Below are positions 23,543 through 33,900 of a DNA stretch of 64,000 bases, piece by piece; the stretch's first letter is position 1, and the number at the start of each line of letters is the position of its first letter. The stretch comes from an uncultured Bacteroidales bacterium (GTDB lineage: Bacteria; Bacteroidota; Bacteroidia; Bacteroidales; UBA932). The stretch covers positions 113,401 through 177,400 of the forward strand of contig ONXC01000003.1 in NCBI GenBank assembly GCA_900321715.1, read 5' to 3'. The notes under the pieces are model-generated. The model saw only the letters and a program-made list of their open reading frames with translations, searched no databases and had not been told where the DNA came from. A program made the translations under genes and the position numbers.

Positions 23543-24979
23543 ATGCCTAATGATATCATAAATGAGTTCACCAAGGCCGAATACAAGGAAGGCTTTGTGA
23601 CAGACGTGGAGCAGGAGTTCATCCCAAAGGGGTTGAACGAGGATATCGTGCGTATGATATCGGCCCGGAAGGAGGAGCCTGAGTGGCTCCTTGAATTCCG
23701 CCTTGATGCCCTTCATAAGTGGGAAAAGATGCCCCAGCCGGACTGGGCACATCTTGATATGCCGGGAATCAACTACCAGGACATCATCTACTTTGCCGCT
23801 CCCAAAAAGGACAAGGACCGCCCCAAGGAGATAGACCCCAAGCTTGCCGAAACCTTTGACAAACTTGGCATTCCCCTCAAGGAGCGCGATGTCCTTGCTG
23901 GCGTTGTGGCCGTGGACGCGGTGTTCGATTCCGTCTCCGTCACCACTACTTTCCGGAAAACCCTGGCGGAAAAAGGCATCATATTCTGCAGCTTCTCAGA
24001 GGCCGTGAAGGATCACCCGGACCTTGTCCGTAAGTACCTTGCAAGCGTTGTACCAGCCTCAGACAACTACTTTGCGGCACTTAACAGCGCGGTTTTCTCC
24101 GACGGCTCCTTCTGCTACATCCCCAAGGGCGTCCGCTGCCCCATGGAGCTCTCCAGCTATTTCCGCATAAACGCGCGCGGCACCGGCCAGTTTGAGCGCA
24201 CGCTCATTGTGGCCGATGAAGACTCCTACGTCTCCTACATGGAAGGCTGCACCGCCCCAATGAGAGACGAGCAGCAGCTTCACGCCGCCGTGGTGGAGAT
24301 AATAGTTGAGAAAGGGGCCGATGTAAAGTACTCCACGGTCCAGAACTGGTACCCCGGAGACGCAGACGGCAAGGGCGGCATCCTCAATCTTGTCACCAAG
24401 CGCGGAATCTGCAAGGGTGAAGGCTCCCACCTTTCCTGGACGCAGGTTGAAACCGGCAGCGCCATCACCTGGAAATACCCTTCCACCATACTGAAAGGGG
24501 ATTTTTCATCATCTGAATTCTACTCCGTGGCCGTCACCAACAATCATCAGCAGGCCGATACCGGCACCAAGATGATCCACCTTGGCCGAGGCACAAAGAG
24601 CCGCATCGTGAGCAAGGGAATATCGGCCGGAGTAAGCCAGAACAGTTACCGCGGCCTTGTGAGGATGGGTGCAGGCGCTCAGAACGCCCGCAACTACTCC
24701 CAGTGCGACAGCCTCCTGATTGGTTCCAAATGCGGCGCGCACACGTTCCCGGATATCCGCAGCGCCAATCCATCGGCCACGGTGGAGCACGAGGCCACAA
24801 CCTCAAAGATTTCAGAAGACCAGCTCTTCTACTGCAACCAGAGGGGCCTTGACCCCGAAGAAGCCGTGGGCCTCATTGTGAACGGCTATGCCCGTGAGGT
24901 CCTTTCCCGTCTCCCCATGGAGTTTGCCGTCGAGGCCCAGAAACTCCTCCAGGTATCACTTGAAGGCTCCGTTGGATAA
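23543..24979 (+). CDS. sufB: Fe-S cluster assembly scaffold SufB
   Basis: 478 residues, normal length for SufB. Recognisable family text: [20 protein letters not shown] near the N-terminus, [36 protein letters not shown], the beta-helix core ([20 protein letters not shown], then [16 protein letters not shown]), [19 protein letters not shown] and the C-terminal [20 protein letters not shown]. SufB, SufC and SufD form the SufBC2D complex that builds Fe-S clusters in the cytoplasm. It is the first gene of a compact operon; its TAA overlaps the ATG of the PnuC-like gene. Its own -7 box lies 6 nt upstream. sufS, sufE and sufU are not in the window. Confidence 0.97.
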   Translation: MPNDIINEFTKAEYKEGFVTDVEQEFIPKGLNEDIVRMISARKEEPEWLLEFRLDALHKWEKMPQPDWAHLDMPGINYQDIIYFAAPKKDKDRPKEIDPKLAETFDKLGIPLKERDVLAGVVAVDAVFDSVSVTTTFRKTLAEKGIIFCSFSEAVKDHPDLVRKYLASVVPASDNYFAALNSAVFSDGSFCYIPKGVRCPMELSSYFRINARGTGQFERTLIVADEDSYVSYMEGCTAPMRDEQQLHAAVVEIIVEKGADVKYSTVQNWYPGDADGKGGILNLVTKRGICKGEGSHLSWTQVETGSAITWKYPSTILKGDFSSSEFYSVAVTNNHQQADTGTKMIHLGRGTKSRIVSKGISAGVSQNSYRGLVRMGAGAQNARNYSQCDSLLIGSKCGAHTFPDIRSANPSATVEHEATTSKISEDQLFYCNQRGLDPEEAVGLIVNGYAREVLSRLPMEFAVEAQKLLQVSLEGSVG

Positions 24980-25596
24980 TGTTTGATACCGTCATATTCT
25001 CACTTGCCGGCAGGCCGGTCCTGCTGATAGACCTAGTATCAAGCATACTTGGCCTTACCTGTGTTGTGCTGGCCGGCCGCAATTCCAAGTACAATTTCTG
25101 GGTGGGCTACCTTTACACGGCGGCGCTCTTCTTCCTTTTCTGGAACAGGAATCTCTACGCCAGCCTTCTTCTGCAGCCCATTTCCCTTGCAATAAACATC
25201 CTTGGCCACTGGCGCTGGACTCATCCAAAGAAGGAAGAGGCTACGGCAAAGGGAGAGCTCAGGGTGAGTATGCTCAGCTGGCCATGGCGCATAATGAGCG
25301 TAAGCGCGGTGCTTCTTGTGGCGGGGCTCTGGGGCTGGATCCTTGACAGCCTTTTTCCCTCGGATCCTCATCCCTACCTTGACTGCACGGTAACGGTGCT
25401 CATCCTTATGGCGCAGTTACTGTCGGCCCTAAAGAAATGGGACTGCTGGATTGCCTGGCTGCTTGTCAATATAAGTCAGCTCATCCTTCACATCAGCGTT
25501 GGCAACGTGTTCATGCCCATTGTGAGCGGCCTGTACCTTGTAAACGGCATCTGGTCACTGATAACATGGAGGAAACTCTATGCCCGTAATCGCTAA
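24979..25596 (+). CDS. PnuC-like membrane transporter inside the suf operon
   Basis: 205 residues with about seven membrane helices. The pattern of the PnuC family (nicotinamide riboside and related vitamin transporters) is visible: the Tyr/Trp-rich first half (NFWVGYLYTAALFFLFWNRN, LQPISLAINILGHWRWTHP) and the closing WLLVNISQLILHISVGNVFM, LYLVNGIWSLITWRK. The start ATG overlaps the sufB stop (ATGA-type arrangement), so the two are translationally coupled. A vitamin transporter inside suf is unusual; the substrate could be nicotinamide riboside, riboflavin or thiamine and cannot be told here. A 98-bp gap follows before sufC. Confidence 0.75.
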   Translation: MFDTVIFSLAGRPVLLIDLVSSILGLTCVVLAGRNSKYNFWVGYLYTAALFFLFWNRNLYASLLLQPISLAINILGHWRWTHPKKEEATAKGELRVSMLSWPWRIMSVSAVLLVAGLWGWILDSLFPSDPHPYLDCTVTVLILMAQLLSALKKWDCWIAWLLVNISQLILHISVGNVFMPIVSGLYLVNGIWSLITWRKLYARNR

Positions 25597-25622
25597 AGGG
25601 TTGATTATATGGCGTTTACGCA

Positions 25623-25654
25623 TTTTACTCCAGTCAAAATAGATAGGAGTAAAA
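25623..25654. promoter_or_regulatory. Inverted repeat TTTTACTCC-N14-GGAGTAAAA before sufC
   Basis: A perfect 9-bp inverted repeat in the 98-bp gap between the PnuC-like gene and sufC, 40 bp before the sufC ATG. It is not followed by a T run, so it is more likely an operator or mRNA hairpin (with GGAG near the arm) than a terminator. Confidence 0.45.
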
Positions 25655-25694
25655 GTTATAAAAGACTGATAATAAAGAAGTTAACAAAAACGCA

Positions 25695-26429
25695 ATGCTT
25701 GAGATAAAGAACCTTCACGCCTCCGTAGAGGACAAGGAAATCCTGAAAGGGGTGGACCTCACAATAGGCCCCGGTGAAATCCACGCCGTTATGGGCCCCA
25801 ATGGTGCCGGTAAAAGCACCCTGGCGGCCGTCCTTACCGGCCGTCCCGGCTACACGGTCACTGGGGGAAGTGTCACTTTCTGCGGGAAGGACCTCCTTGC
25901 AATGGCCCCCGAAGAACGCGCCTGGGCAGGCCTTTTCCTCAGTTTCCAGTACCCCATAGAAATTCCCGGCGTCACTATCACCGCTTTCATGAAGGCGGCG
26001 GTAAACGCCAAACGCCGCGCTAACGGTCTGGAAGAGCTCAAGGCCGGGGAATTCCTAAAGCTCCAGAAAGAGAAGATGGCCTTCCTCAAGATGAAGCCGG
26101 AATTTGCAAAGCGTGAGGTTAACGTAGGCTTCTCCGGAGGAGAGAAAAAGCGCAATGAGATATTCCAGATGGCTATGCTGGACCCCTCCCTCAGCATCCT
26201 TGACGAGACCGATTCCGGCCTTGACGTAGATGCGCTCAAGATTGTGGCCGATGGCGTGAACGCTCTCCGAAGCCCCCAGAAATCCGCCATCATAGTGACT
26301 CACTACCATAAGCTCCTGGAGTATGTCCAGCCGGATTTTGTACATGTCCTCAAGGATGGCCGCATAGTGAAAACAGGCGGAAGGGAACTCATAGATGCAA
26401 TTGAGTCTGAAGGATTTGATCAGTTCTAG
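25695..26429 (+). CDS. sufC: Fe-S assembly ATPase SufC
   Basis: 244 residues, typical SufC. ABC ATPase motifs: Walker A GPNGAGKSTL (34-43), Q-loop SFQYPIEIPGV, signature FSGGEKKRNE (about 149-158), Walker B and D-loop with the SufC-specific SILDETDSGLDVDALKIV, and the switch His in IIVTHYHKLLEY. It drives the conformational change of SufB/SufD during cluster assembly. It starts 98 bp after the PnuC-like gene, and its stop is 1 nt before the sufD start. Confidence 0.97.
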   Translation: MLEIKNLHASVEDKEILKGVDLTIGPGEIHAVMGPNGAGKSTLAAVLTGRPGYTVTGGSVTFCGKDLLAMAPEERAWAGLFLSFQYPIEIPGVTITAFMKAAVNAKRRANGLEELKAGEFLKLQKEKMAFLKMKPEFAKREVNVGFSGGEKKRNEIFQMAMLDPSLSILDETDSGLDVDALKIVADGVNALRSPQKSAIIVTHYHKLLEYVQPDFVHVLKDGRIVKTGGRELIDAIESEGFDQF

Positions 26430-26430
26430 C

Positions 26431-27015
26431 ATGGGACACGGAAAGTACATAGCGCCGCCTGAGGGGCGGTACCAGGTTCCGGCCGGAGAAAAGCTGGAAC
26501 TGGAGTACGTGGTGCTTCCCGGGGAATCCAGGGACATTGACGTGAGCGTGGATCTCATGGGCCCCGGCGCGGAGCTTTCCCTCAAGGCCCTCTACCTTTG
26601 CAAGGCCGATGAAAAGGTGAATTTCCGCATCCTGGTGCATCACAGGGCCCCCGGCTGCCGCAGCACCCAGCTTGTGAACGGCATCGCGGGAGGCACTTCA
26701 AACGTCACCTTCCACGGCACCATAGTGGTGGCCCCGGACGCCCAGAAGACGGAAGCCTTCCAGGAAAACCACAACATCCTTTTCTCTGAATCCGCCAAGG
26801 TGGAAACACGTCCCCAGCTTGAAATTTATGCCGATGACGTGAAGTGTTCACACGGTGCAACTGTGGGCCGCCTCAATGAGGACGAACTCTTCTATATGCG
26901 CTCCCGCGGCATTCCCCGTAAGGAAGCAGAGTCTCTCCAGATGATTTCCTTCCTCACGCCTGTAATTCCTGAAGGAAGGCGCGAAGAGATAGAAAACGCC
27001 ATCAGAAACCTGTGA
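26431..27015 (+). CDS. sufD: Minimal SufD (C-terminal core only)
   Basis: 194 residues, less than half of a usual SufD (about 420-450). The start is ATG 26431, one nt after the sufC stop; an in-frame ATG at 26395 would lie inside sufC. What remains is the beta-helix core and C-terminal helical part: VVAPDAQKTEAFQENHNILF, SAKVETRPQLEIYADDVKCS, HGATVGRLNEDELFYMRSRG, IPRKEAESLQMISFLTPVI. The conserved Cys/His (KCSHG) that pairs with SufB is kept, and the N-terminal helical domain is absent. Ends with TGA overlapping the GTG of the next gene. Confidence 0.88.
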   Translation: MGHGKYIAPPEGRYQVPAGEKLELEYVVLPGESRDIDVSVDLMGPGAELSLKALYLCKADEKVNFRILVHHRAPGCRSTQLVNGIAGGTSNVTFHGTIVVAPDAQKTEAFQENHNILFSESAKVETRPQLEIYADDVKCSHGATVGRLNEDELFYMRSRGIPRKEAESLQMISFLTPVIPEGRREEIENAIRNL

Positions 27016-28412
27016 AACGCCTCTTACTCATACTTGCAGCACTAGCCGGCCTCACCGCCTGCGAGGGCGGCTCTTCCCTAGACCACGCAACACGCAGCAA
27101 GCTTGAGGAACTTGACCGCTACATTGCTTCCAGGGAAATCTACTACGCCCGTAAAAACGGCCGCCTGGAGTCGCTGCGCTCTATTATCGGCACAACAAAA
27201 AGCCCTGATGCCCTCTATGAGCTCCAGATGAATATGGCCCGGGAGTACTTCTCCTACAGCCTTGACTCTACGCAGCATTACCTGAAATCCTGCCAGGCCA
27301 TAGCCAGGGATCAGCTAAAGGATAAAGACCGCTACAACGCCGCCACAATAATGCTGGGGCATCTTTACGGAAAGGGCGGGAACTATCTTGAAGCCTCCCA
27401 GATCCTCTACGGTCAGATAGATTCGGCATCACTTTCACCCTCTCTCAAGGCCGAATACTACTGGGTGCTCTACGATTTCTGCGGAGACATTGCGGGGAAC
27501 TCCGGCATAGTGGAAAGCCTGAGCATTCCTCCGGCATCGGCCTATCTTCCCACCCTTTTCCGTCTCCTTCCAAAAGACAGCCCCCGCTGGAGAATGGCAC
27601 TCCGCAATAAATATATAGAGGAGGGAAATCTCCAGAGCGCCGACAGCGTGAGTGCCCTCCTTCTTGCCGGAGTGAAGCCGGAAGATCGTGATTACGCCAT
27701 CCACGCATATTTCCAGAGCGAGATAGAGTATCGGCGCGGAAATCAGCAGGAGCGTATGAACTGGCTCATACAGTCCGCCGAATGCGACCTTGTGAATGCC
27801 GTCCGTGACTACGCCTCGCTTACGATGGTTGCCCAGATCATCCTCCCCAGTGACGTGGACCGCTCTTTCCGCTACCTAAGGATGGCCCAGGAAGACGCCC
27901 TTGCGTACAACGCCCGCCTCCGTCCCTGGCAGATCTCCCGCTCCCTGATGGAGGTTGAGGATGCCTACGCCGTAAGGCAGGCCGATGCCCGCAGCAGCGC
28001 AATAGTGGGCCTGGTGATTCTGACGGTGCTGGTAGTTGTGCTTCTTATGGCCTTCTGGATGCTTGTAGCCCGTTCCCGCAAACTAACCCGCACCAAGGCT
28101 GCCCTTGAAAGCAGCAACCGCAAACTCGCCCAGGCCGATAAAGTGAAGGGAGACTACATTGTGAACTTCCTTGAGGGCCTCAGTTCCCAGATTTCCGTCA
28201 TCCGCACGGAAGACAATCATTTCCGTAACCTCCTCAAGCACGGCAAGGCCGACCAACTCCTGAAGGAACTCTCCATCTCCGGCCGCTCTGAAAAAGCCAG
28301 GGAGGAATTCTACGATTCAACGCACTCCTTAAAGAGGAAGGCCGCATCTATCCGCCCGCCGGAAGGCTCACCACGGAACTCAGGATATTTGCCCTTATAT
28401 GCCTTGGCGTAG
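27012..28412 (+). CDS. TPR membrane regulator (DUF6377-like), frameshifted near its end
   Basis: A 466-codon frame with GTG start overlapping the sufD stop. Lipoprotein signal (LTACEG, Cys17), a helical TPR-like sensor region (about 25-330), a membrane helix (about 336-357, [20 protein letters not shown]) and a coiled region ([20 protein letters not shown], then [15 protein letters not shown]). This matches Bacteroidota regulators annotated DUF6377, which end in a DNA-binding helix-turn-helix. Here the frame goes astray after REEFYDS (28314) and ends in a random tail ([18 protein letters not shown]), while the expected HTH continues in another frame to 28552. About a dozen expected residues are missing at the junction, so a small deletion probably broke it. 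Confidence 0.75.
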   Translation: MKRLLLILAALAGLTACEGGSSLDHATRSKLEELDRYIASREIYYARKNGRLESLRSIIGTTKSPDALYELQMNMAREYFSYSLDSTQHYLKSCQAIARDQLKDKDRYNAATIMLGHLYGKGGNYLEASQILYGQIDSASLSPSLKAEYYWVLYDFCGDIAGNSGIVESLSIPPASAYLPTLFRLLPKDSPRWRMALRNKYIEEGNLQSADSVSALLLAGVKPEDRDYAIHAYFQSEIEYRRGNQQERMNWLIQSAECDLVNAVRDYASLTMVAQIILPSDVDRSFRYLRMAQEDALAYNARLRPWQISRSLMEVEDAYAVRQADARSSAIVGLVILTVLVVVLLMAFWMLVARSRKLTRTKAALESSNRKLAQADKVKGDYIVNFLEGLSSQISVIRTEDNHFRNLLKHGKADQLLKELSISGRSEKAREEFYDSTHSLKRKAASIRPPEGSPRNSGYLPLYALA

Positions 28413-28552
28413 ACGATTCCAAAAAGATTGCGGCCATGCTGGACTACTCCGTAAGCACCATCTACAACTACAAGGTGAGCGTTAAAAACAGTGCCCTTCA
28501 GGACCGCGACGGCTTTGAAAAAAGGGTAAAAGAGCTTGCGGATAAGCTTTAA
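28316..28552 (+). pseudogene. Out-of-frame C-terminal HTH of the DUF6377-like regulator
   Basis: 79 codons from TTC at 28316: [60 protein letters not shown], ending in [10 protein letters not shown] and a stop at 28550-28552. The last part is a clear helix-turn-helix ([18 protein letters not shown]). It is shifted relative to the 27012 frame and has no start of its own, so the regulator is split unless a frameshift restores it. Confidence 0.75.
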
Positions 28553-28586
28553 CTTCACTACTTTTTCACATACTTTGAAAAAACTT

Positions 28587-28615
28587 AAGCGCCTGATATA
28601 AAGCGCTTTAATTTT
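28587..28615 (+). terminator. Weak terminator hairpin before the beta-glucan locus
   Basis: AAGCGC (28587-28592) pairs with GCGCTT (28603-28608), 10-nt loop, followed by TAATTTT. The stem is only 6 bp, so this is a weak candidate for the end of the suf/regulator unit. Confidence 0.35.
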
Positions 28616-28667
28616 CCATAACCACTACTTTAAAACTACAAGTGAAATCTTGATGTTTCATTTCCGG

Positions 28668-28675
28668 TAAATTTG
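28668..28675 (+). promoter_or_regulatory. -7 box (TAAATTTG) of the beta-glucan locus
   Basis: TAAATTTG ends 30 nt before the GH3 ATG at 28706. No good -33 element is at the normal distance. Confidence 0.5.
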
Positions 28676-28705
28676 CCATGAAAGCTTTAATTAATAACGC
28701 GCGGA

Positions 28706-30922
28706 ATGAAAACCTCAAGACCTGTTTTACTTATCGCAATCATCGCAGCTGCCGTTTCATGCGGTCAGCGTGGAAACGATGTGGATTCAAGAGTTGAAAA
28801 TATCCTCAGGCAGATGACTCTCTCAGAGAAAATCGGCCAGATGAATCAGATTTCCGTTGGCGGAGAGGTAAGTAATTATGCCGGAGCAATCCGTGACGGT
28901 CAGGTTGGTTCCATCCTTAACGAGGTTGATCCCGTGAAGGTTAATGAGTACCAGAGGCTTGCAGTTGAGGAGTCCAGGCTTGGAATTCCGCTTCTTGTTG
29001 CCCGCGACGTAATCCATGGCTTTCACACTATTTTCCCCATCCCGCTTGGTCTTGCAGCAACCTTCGACCCTCAGTTAGTAGAGGAAGGCGCGCGCGTAGC
29101 AGCCATTGAGGCAACCGCCCAGGGTGTTCGCTGGACATTCTCCCCCATGCTTGACATTGCCCGTGATCCCCGCTGGGGCCGTATTGCCGAAGGAAGCGGT
29201 GAGGACCCTTACCTTGACGCCCGTATGGCAGAGGCCATGGTTTACGGTTATCAGGGACGCAGCGCAGACTCCACTTCAATGGCAGCCTGCATAAAGCATT
29301 TTGTAGGTTACGGCGCTGCCGAAGGCGGCCGTGATTACAACAGCACCCTTATCTCGGAGCATCTTCTCCGTAACGTCTACCTCCCTCCGTTTGAGGCTGC
29401 CGTAAAGGCCGGTGCAATGACTCTCATGACTTCCTTCAATGACAATGACGGCATCCCTTCCACCGGCAACAAGTATGTTGTAAAGGATATCCTCCGCGGA
29501 GAATGGGGTTTTGACGGCCTTGTTGTCACGGACTGGAACTCCATGGGAGAGATGATTAACCACGGCTTTGCCGCAGACCGCCCGGAAGCTGTGAAGAAAG
29601 CTCTCGCCGCAGGCGTTGACATGGATATGATGACCTACGGTTTTATCGGCCATCTTGAAGAAATGGTGCGCCGCGGGGAAGTCAAGGAATCCCAGATTGA
29701 CGCTGCCGTAAGAAATATCCTCAGGATAAAGGTAAAGCTTGGCCTTTTTGAGCATCCTTATATTAATATAGAGGAGGGTGCCGCCGTTCAGTATGCCCCC
29801 GAGCATCTTGCAGCGGCCCGGAAGAGCGCCGAGGAAAGTGCAATCCTCCTTAAGAACGACGGAGTCCTGCCTCTTAAGGACGGCCTTCGCATCCTTGTCA
29901 CCGGTCCTATGGCCGATGCCCCTCATGACCAGCTTGGCACCTGGACCTTTGACGGTGAGAAATCCCACACGGTAACCCCTCTGAAGGCTCTTGAAGAGCG
30001 TTTCCCGGGTAAAGTCACCTATGTCCCCGGCCTTTCTTACAGCCGTGAGGAACGCGACAATTTCTCCGATGTCGTTGCCGCCGCACGAAGGGCCGATGTA
30101 GTCCTTGCCTTCCTCGGAGAGGAAGCCATCCTTTCCGGAGAGGCCCATTCCCTTGCCGACCTCAATCTTATCGGCTCCCAGAGCGATCTCCTGAAAGCCC
30201 TGAAGGCTGCCGGAAAGCCGGTTGTTGCAACCGTCATGGCCGGACGTCCCCTCACAATTGAGCGTGACCTTGAAAACTGCAGCGCAATGCTCTACAGTTT
30301 CCACCCCGGCACCATGGGCGGCCCTGCAATCGCTTCCCTCCTTGCCGGAGACGTTAACCCTTCCGGAAAGGCTCCAGTCACGTTCCTCCGCACCGTGGGA
30401 CAGGCTCCTATGTATTACAACCACAACATGACCGGGCGTCCCTACAGCGGAGAACTCCTTATGAAGGACATTCCCCTGGAGGCTGGCCAGACATCCCTTG
30501 GCAACACGTCATATTATCTTGACTACGGCGCCTACCCTCTCTTCCCCTTCGGATTCGGCCTCAGCTACACCAGCTTCGAGTATTCGAATATCGGCCTTGA
30601 TAAAGAGGAATATAAGGCCGATGATACCATTTCCGTAACGTTTACCCTTGCCAACACCGGCAGCCGCGAAGGCACGGAGGTAGCCCAGGTGTATGTCCGC
30701 GACCTTGTGGGCTCAATCGCCCGTCCCGTGAAGGAGCTGAAGGCTTTTGAAAGGGTGAGCCTTGCCGCAGGGGAGAGCCGCACCATCACCATCGGCATCC
30801 CCGTCAGCAGCCTCGCGTTCTACGGCCTTGACGGCAAGTACTGCGTAGAGCCCGGCAGCTTCCAGCTGTGGGTTGCCGGCGACAGCGCCTCCGGAGAACC
30901 GGTGGGGTTTGAAGTACTTTAG
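28706..30922 (+). CDS. bglX: GH3 beta-glucosidase lipoprotein (BglX-like)
   Basis: 738 residues, lipoprotein signal with Cys19 (AAVSCGQ). Glycoside hydrolase family 3: the N-terminal barrel with LLVARDVIHGFHTIFPIPLG and GRIAEGSGEDPYLDARMAEA, the catalytic nucleophile Asp276 in VVTDWNSMGEM, a second domain (ILLKNDGVLPLKDGLRILVT, GEEAILSGEAHSLADLNL) and a C-terminal Fn3-like domain (FPFGFGLSYTSFEYSN, then ARPVKELKAFERVSL). BglX-type enzymes release glucose from beta-glucan oligosaccharides, usually in the periplasm. It is the first gene of the locus GH3-SusC-SusD-SGBP-GH16. The next gene starts 38 bp later behind its own -7 box. Confidence 0.93.
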   Translation: MKTSRPVLLIAIIAAAVSCGQRGNDVDSRVENILRQMTLSEKIGQMNQISVGGEVSNYAGAIRDGQVGSILNEVDPVKVNEYQRLAVEESRLGIPLLVARDVIHGFHTIFPIPLGLAATFDPQLVEEGARVAAIEATAQGVRWTFSPMLDIARDPRWGRIAEGSGEDPYLDARMAEAMVYGYQGRSADSTSMAACIKHFVGYGAAEGGRDYNSTLISEHLLRNVYLPPFEAAVKAGAMTLMTSFNDNDGIPSTGNKYVVKDILRGEWGFDGLVVTDWNSMGEMINHGFAADRPEAVKKALAAGVDMDMMTYGFIGHLEEMVRRGEVKESQIDAAVRNILRIKVKLGLFEHPYINIEEGAAVQYAPEHLAAARKSAEESAILLKNDGVLPLKDGLRILVTGPMADAPHDQLGTWTFDGEKSHTVTPLKALEERFPGKVTYVPGLSYSREERDNFSDVVAAARRADVVLAFLGEEAILSGEAHSLADLNLIGSQSDLLKALKAAGKPVVATVMAGRPLTIERDLENCSAMLYSFHPGTMGGPAIASLLAGDVNPSGKAPVTFLRTVGQAPMYYNHNMTGRPYSGELLMKDIPLEAGQTSLGNTSYYLDYGAYPLFPFGFGLSYTSFEYSNIGLDKEEYKADDTISVTFTLANTGSREGTEVAQVYVRDLVGSIARPVKELKAFERVSLAAGESRTITIGIPVSSLAFYGLDGKYCVEPGSFQLWVAGDSASGEPVGFEVL

Positions 30923-30931
30923 GAAAAATGT

Positions 30932-30939
30932 TAATTTTG
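30932..30939 (+). promoter_or_regulatory. -7 box (TAATTTTG) before the susC of the beta-glucan locus
   Basis: TAATTTTG ends 21 nt before the ATG at 30961 and lies 9 nt after the GH3 stop, which suggests a separate transcript for susCD and the downstream genes. Confidence 0.5.
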
Positions 30940-30960
30940 TAAATAATAACCAATAATCTA

Positions 30961-33900
30961 TGAGAAAAGCACTACTTGTTGTTATGGCTTTTGCCATTTC
31001 CGTTTGCGTCTTCGCGCAGAGCCGTATAAGCGGCTTGGTGCAGGACAATTCCGGCTATCCCGTGATAGGTGCGGCTGTAGTTGTTCAGGGCACCACAAAC
31101 GGTGCGGTAACAGATGCAGATGGCGCCTGGACGCTTTCGAATGTTCCTTCCGGAGCAACCCTTGAGGTGTCATCCATCGGATATGTTACCAAGTCAGTAT
31201 CGGCTTCAGATGCAGCTGTCATTGTTCTTGAGGAAGATACAATCATGCTTGATGATGTTGTTGTGATTGGATACGGTGTTCAGAAAAAGAGCGTTGTAAC
31301 CGCTTCAATTGCAAAAGTGTCTTCCGATGAACTGGGCAAGACTGCTCCCGTGCGCGTGGATAATGCTCTAAAGGGTCTTGCAGCCGGTGTTAACGTAACA
31401 TCATCTTCAGGCCAGCCCGGTGCAGCCGCAAGAATCCGTGTCCGCGGTACTGGTACCATCAATAATTCCGATCCTCTCTATATTGTAGACGGGATGCCCA
31501 TAGAAGGCGGTATCGATTATCTGAACCCATCTGATATCGAATCCATCGAAGTGCTCAAGGACGCAGCTTCCGGTGCCGTTTACGGTGCACGTGCTGCAAA
31601 CGGTGTCATTCTTGTGACAACAAAGAAAGGAACCAAGGGACAGGCCAGGATCAACTACGAATTCTCATATGGTCTTTCCAGTCCCTGGAAACAGCTGAGT
31701 GTCCTCAATGCTTCCCAGTACGCAATGATGGTCAATGAGGGTATGATGAATTCCGGACAGGCCCCCAAATATGCAGACCCTTCAAGCTATGGCATGGGAA
31801 CAGACTGGCAGAAGGAAATCTTCTACTACAATGCCCCTCAGAGCCAGCATGAACTCAGCGTCAGCGGAGCTTCAGACAAGGTCAATTACTATCTTTCACT
31901 TGGCTATATAAGCCAGAAAGGTATAATCGGCGGTAATGTCGGAAGGTCAAATTACGACCGTCTTACCCTCAGGAGCAACACCACATACGATGTCTTTGAC
32001 AAAACTTCCGAGCGCAGTTTCCTCAATAAACTCACCCTTGGCAGCAATCTCTCTTATGCTTATATAACATCAACGGGAATCACAACCAACTCCACCTGGG
32101 GTTCTCCGTTGGGTTCTGCTGTTGCGCTTTCCCCTATTTTGAACGTTTATGCTTCAGAAACAGAAGCGGCAGACCAGATTGCCACTTATGGAGAAGCATC
32201 CATGCTTTATGGTGCCGAGGGAAAGATGTTTACCGTTCCCGGCGGCAGCTACAATGAGATGGTGAACCCTGTGGCCGCTCTGTCTCTTCCCGGTACAAAG
32301 GGCTGGAGCCACAAATTCGTGGGCGGTTTCAGCGGAGAACTCCAGATCATCGAAGGCCTCAAATTCAGAAGCGCCCTCGGCCTTGACCTGTCATTCTGGG
32401 GTGATGACGGATATACCGACGTGTTCTATCTCAGCAGCAGCCAGCAGGCAACAGAATCTTCAGCCACGTCAAATGCCTGCCATTCACTGGTGTGGCAGGT
32501 GGAGAACACCCTTACTTACACCAAGGAGTTCGGCAAGCATAGCATCACCGCTCTCCTCGGCCAGTCTGCCAAAGCTTCAAACGGAGCTTACCTTGGAGCT
32601 TCATCCAAGTTCCTCAAAGACATTAATAAGCCTTATATTGATTATACCAACGGCATTCAGGCCGATGGAGACCGTAACGGTTGGGGCGCCCCTTATGCCC
32701 AGTCCAAACTGGCATCATACTTTGCAAGGGTAAGCTACAACTACGGAGAGCGTTATATGGCTGAAGCAACTGTACGTCACGATGGTTCAAGTCGATTCGG
32801 CTCAAATAACCACTGGGCCACATTCCCTTCATTTTCTCTTGGCTGGAACCTCTGGAAAGAGGAGTTCATGCAGGGCCTTCTCCCCGTCCTGAGCAACGCC
32901 AAGCTTCGCGCCTCATGGGGCCAGAACGGTAACGAGAATATCGGTAATTTCGGTTACACGGTACTCACCGAAGGCAACAATAACTATTTCTATGGAAAAG
33001 ACCAGTCCGAAGCTATCGGCGTAAAAGCCAGCGGCCTTGCCAATAAGAGCCTCCGCTGGGAAACATCCACCCAGACCGACATCGGTCTTGACCTTGGCTT
33101 CTTTGCAAACAAACTCACCTTCACGGTGGATTATTATTACAAGCGCACAGAAGGCATGCTGATGACTATGCCTATTCCTTCATATGTCGGCGAGAGCAAG
33201 CCTATCGGCAATGTCGGTATAATGGGAAACAGCGGCGTCGAGTTCGAATTGGGATACAAATACAGTGTTGGAGATTGGAATTTCAGGGCAAATGCAAATG
33301 CCACTTATCTGAAAAACCGTCTTGTCAAGCTTGGTAACGACACCGGTTGGGCCAACTATGATTCGTTCCAGGGTGTCGGGACTATTTCACGTGCAGAAAA
33401 CGGCTATCCTTTCCCGTTCTTCTATGGTTACCAGACGGATGGCCTGTTCCAGAACGCAGCAGAAATCGCCGCTTATACCTGGACAAATCCCGAGACCGGC
33501 GACATCAAGGTTATACAGCCTAAGGCCGCCCCCGGTGATGTTCGCTTCAAAGATTTGAACAACGACGGTGTAATTGACGACAACGACCGTACATACATTG
33601 GAAAGGGAACTCCCGACTGGACATTCGGACTCAACCTCCAGGCAAGTTGGAAGGGCTTTGACTTCTCCATGCTTATCCAGGGCGTTGCCGGAGTACAGGT
33701 GTATGACTGCACCCGCCGCACCGATATCCGTTCGGTCAACCTTCCTTCATATATGCTTGATCGATGGACCGGAGAAGGTTCTTCGAACAGGATTCCCCGC
33801 TTTGTCATAGGCGACAAGTTCAACTGGGTGTCTTCCGACCTTTATGTTCACGACGGCTCTTACGCACGTATCAAGAACATCCAGCTGGGTTATACAATCC

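Noticed and set aside
29276-30424. 382-codon minus-strand frame inside the GH3 gene
   Set aside because: Antisense to a complete GH3 enzyme with catalytic motifs; no independent support.
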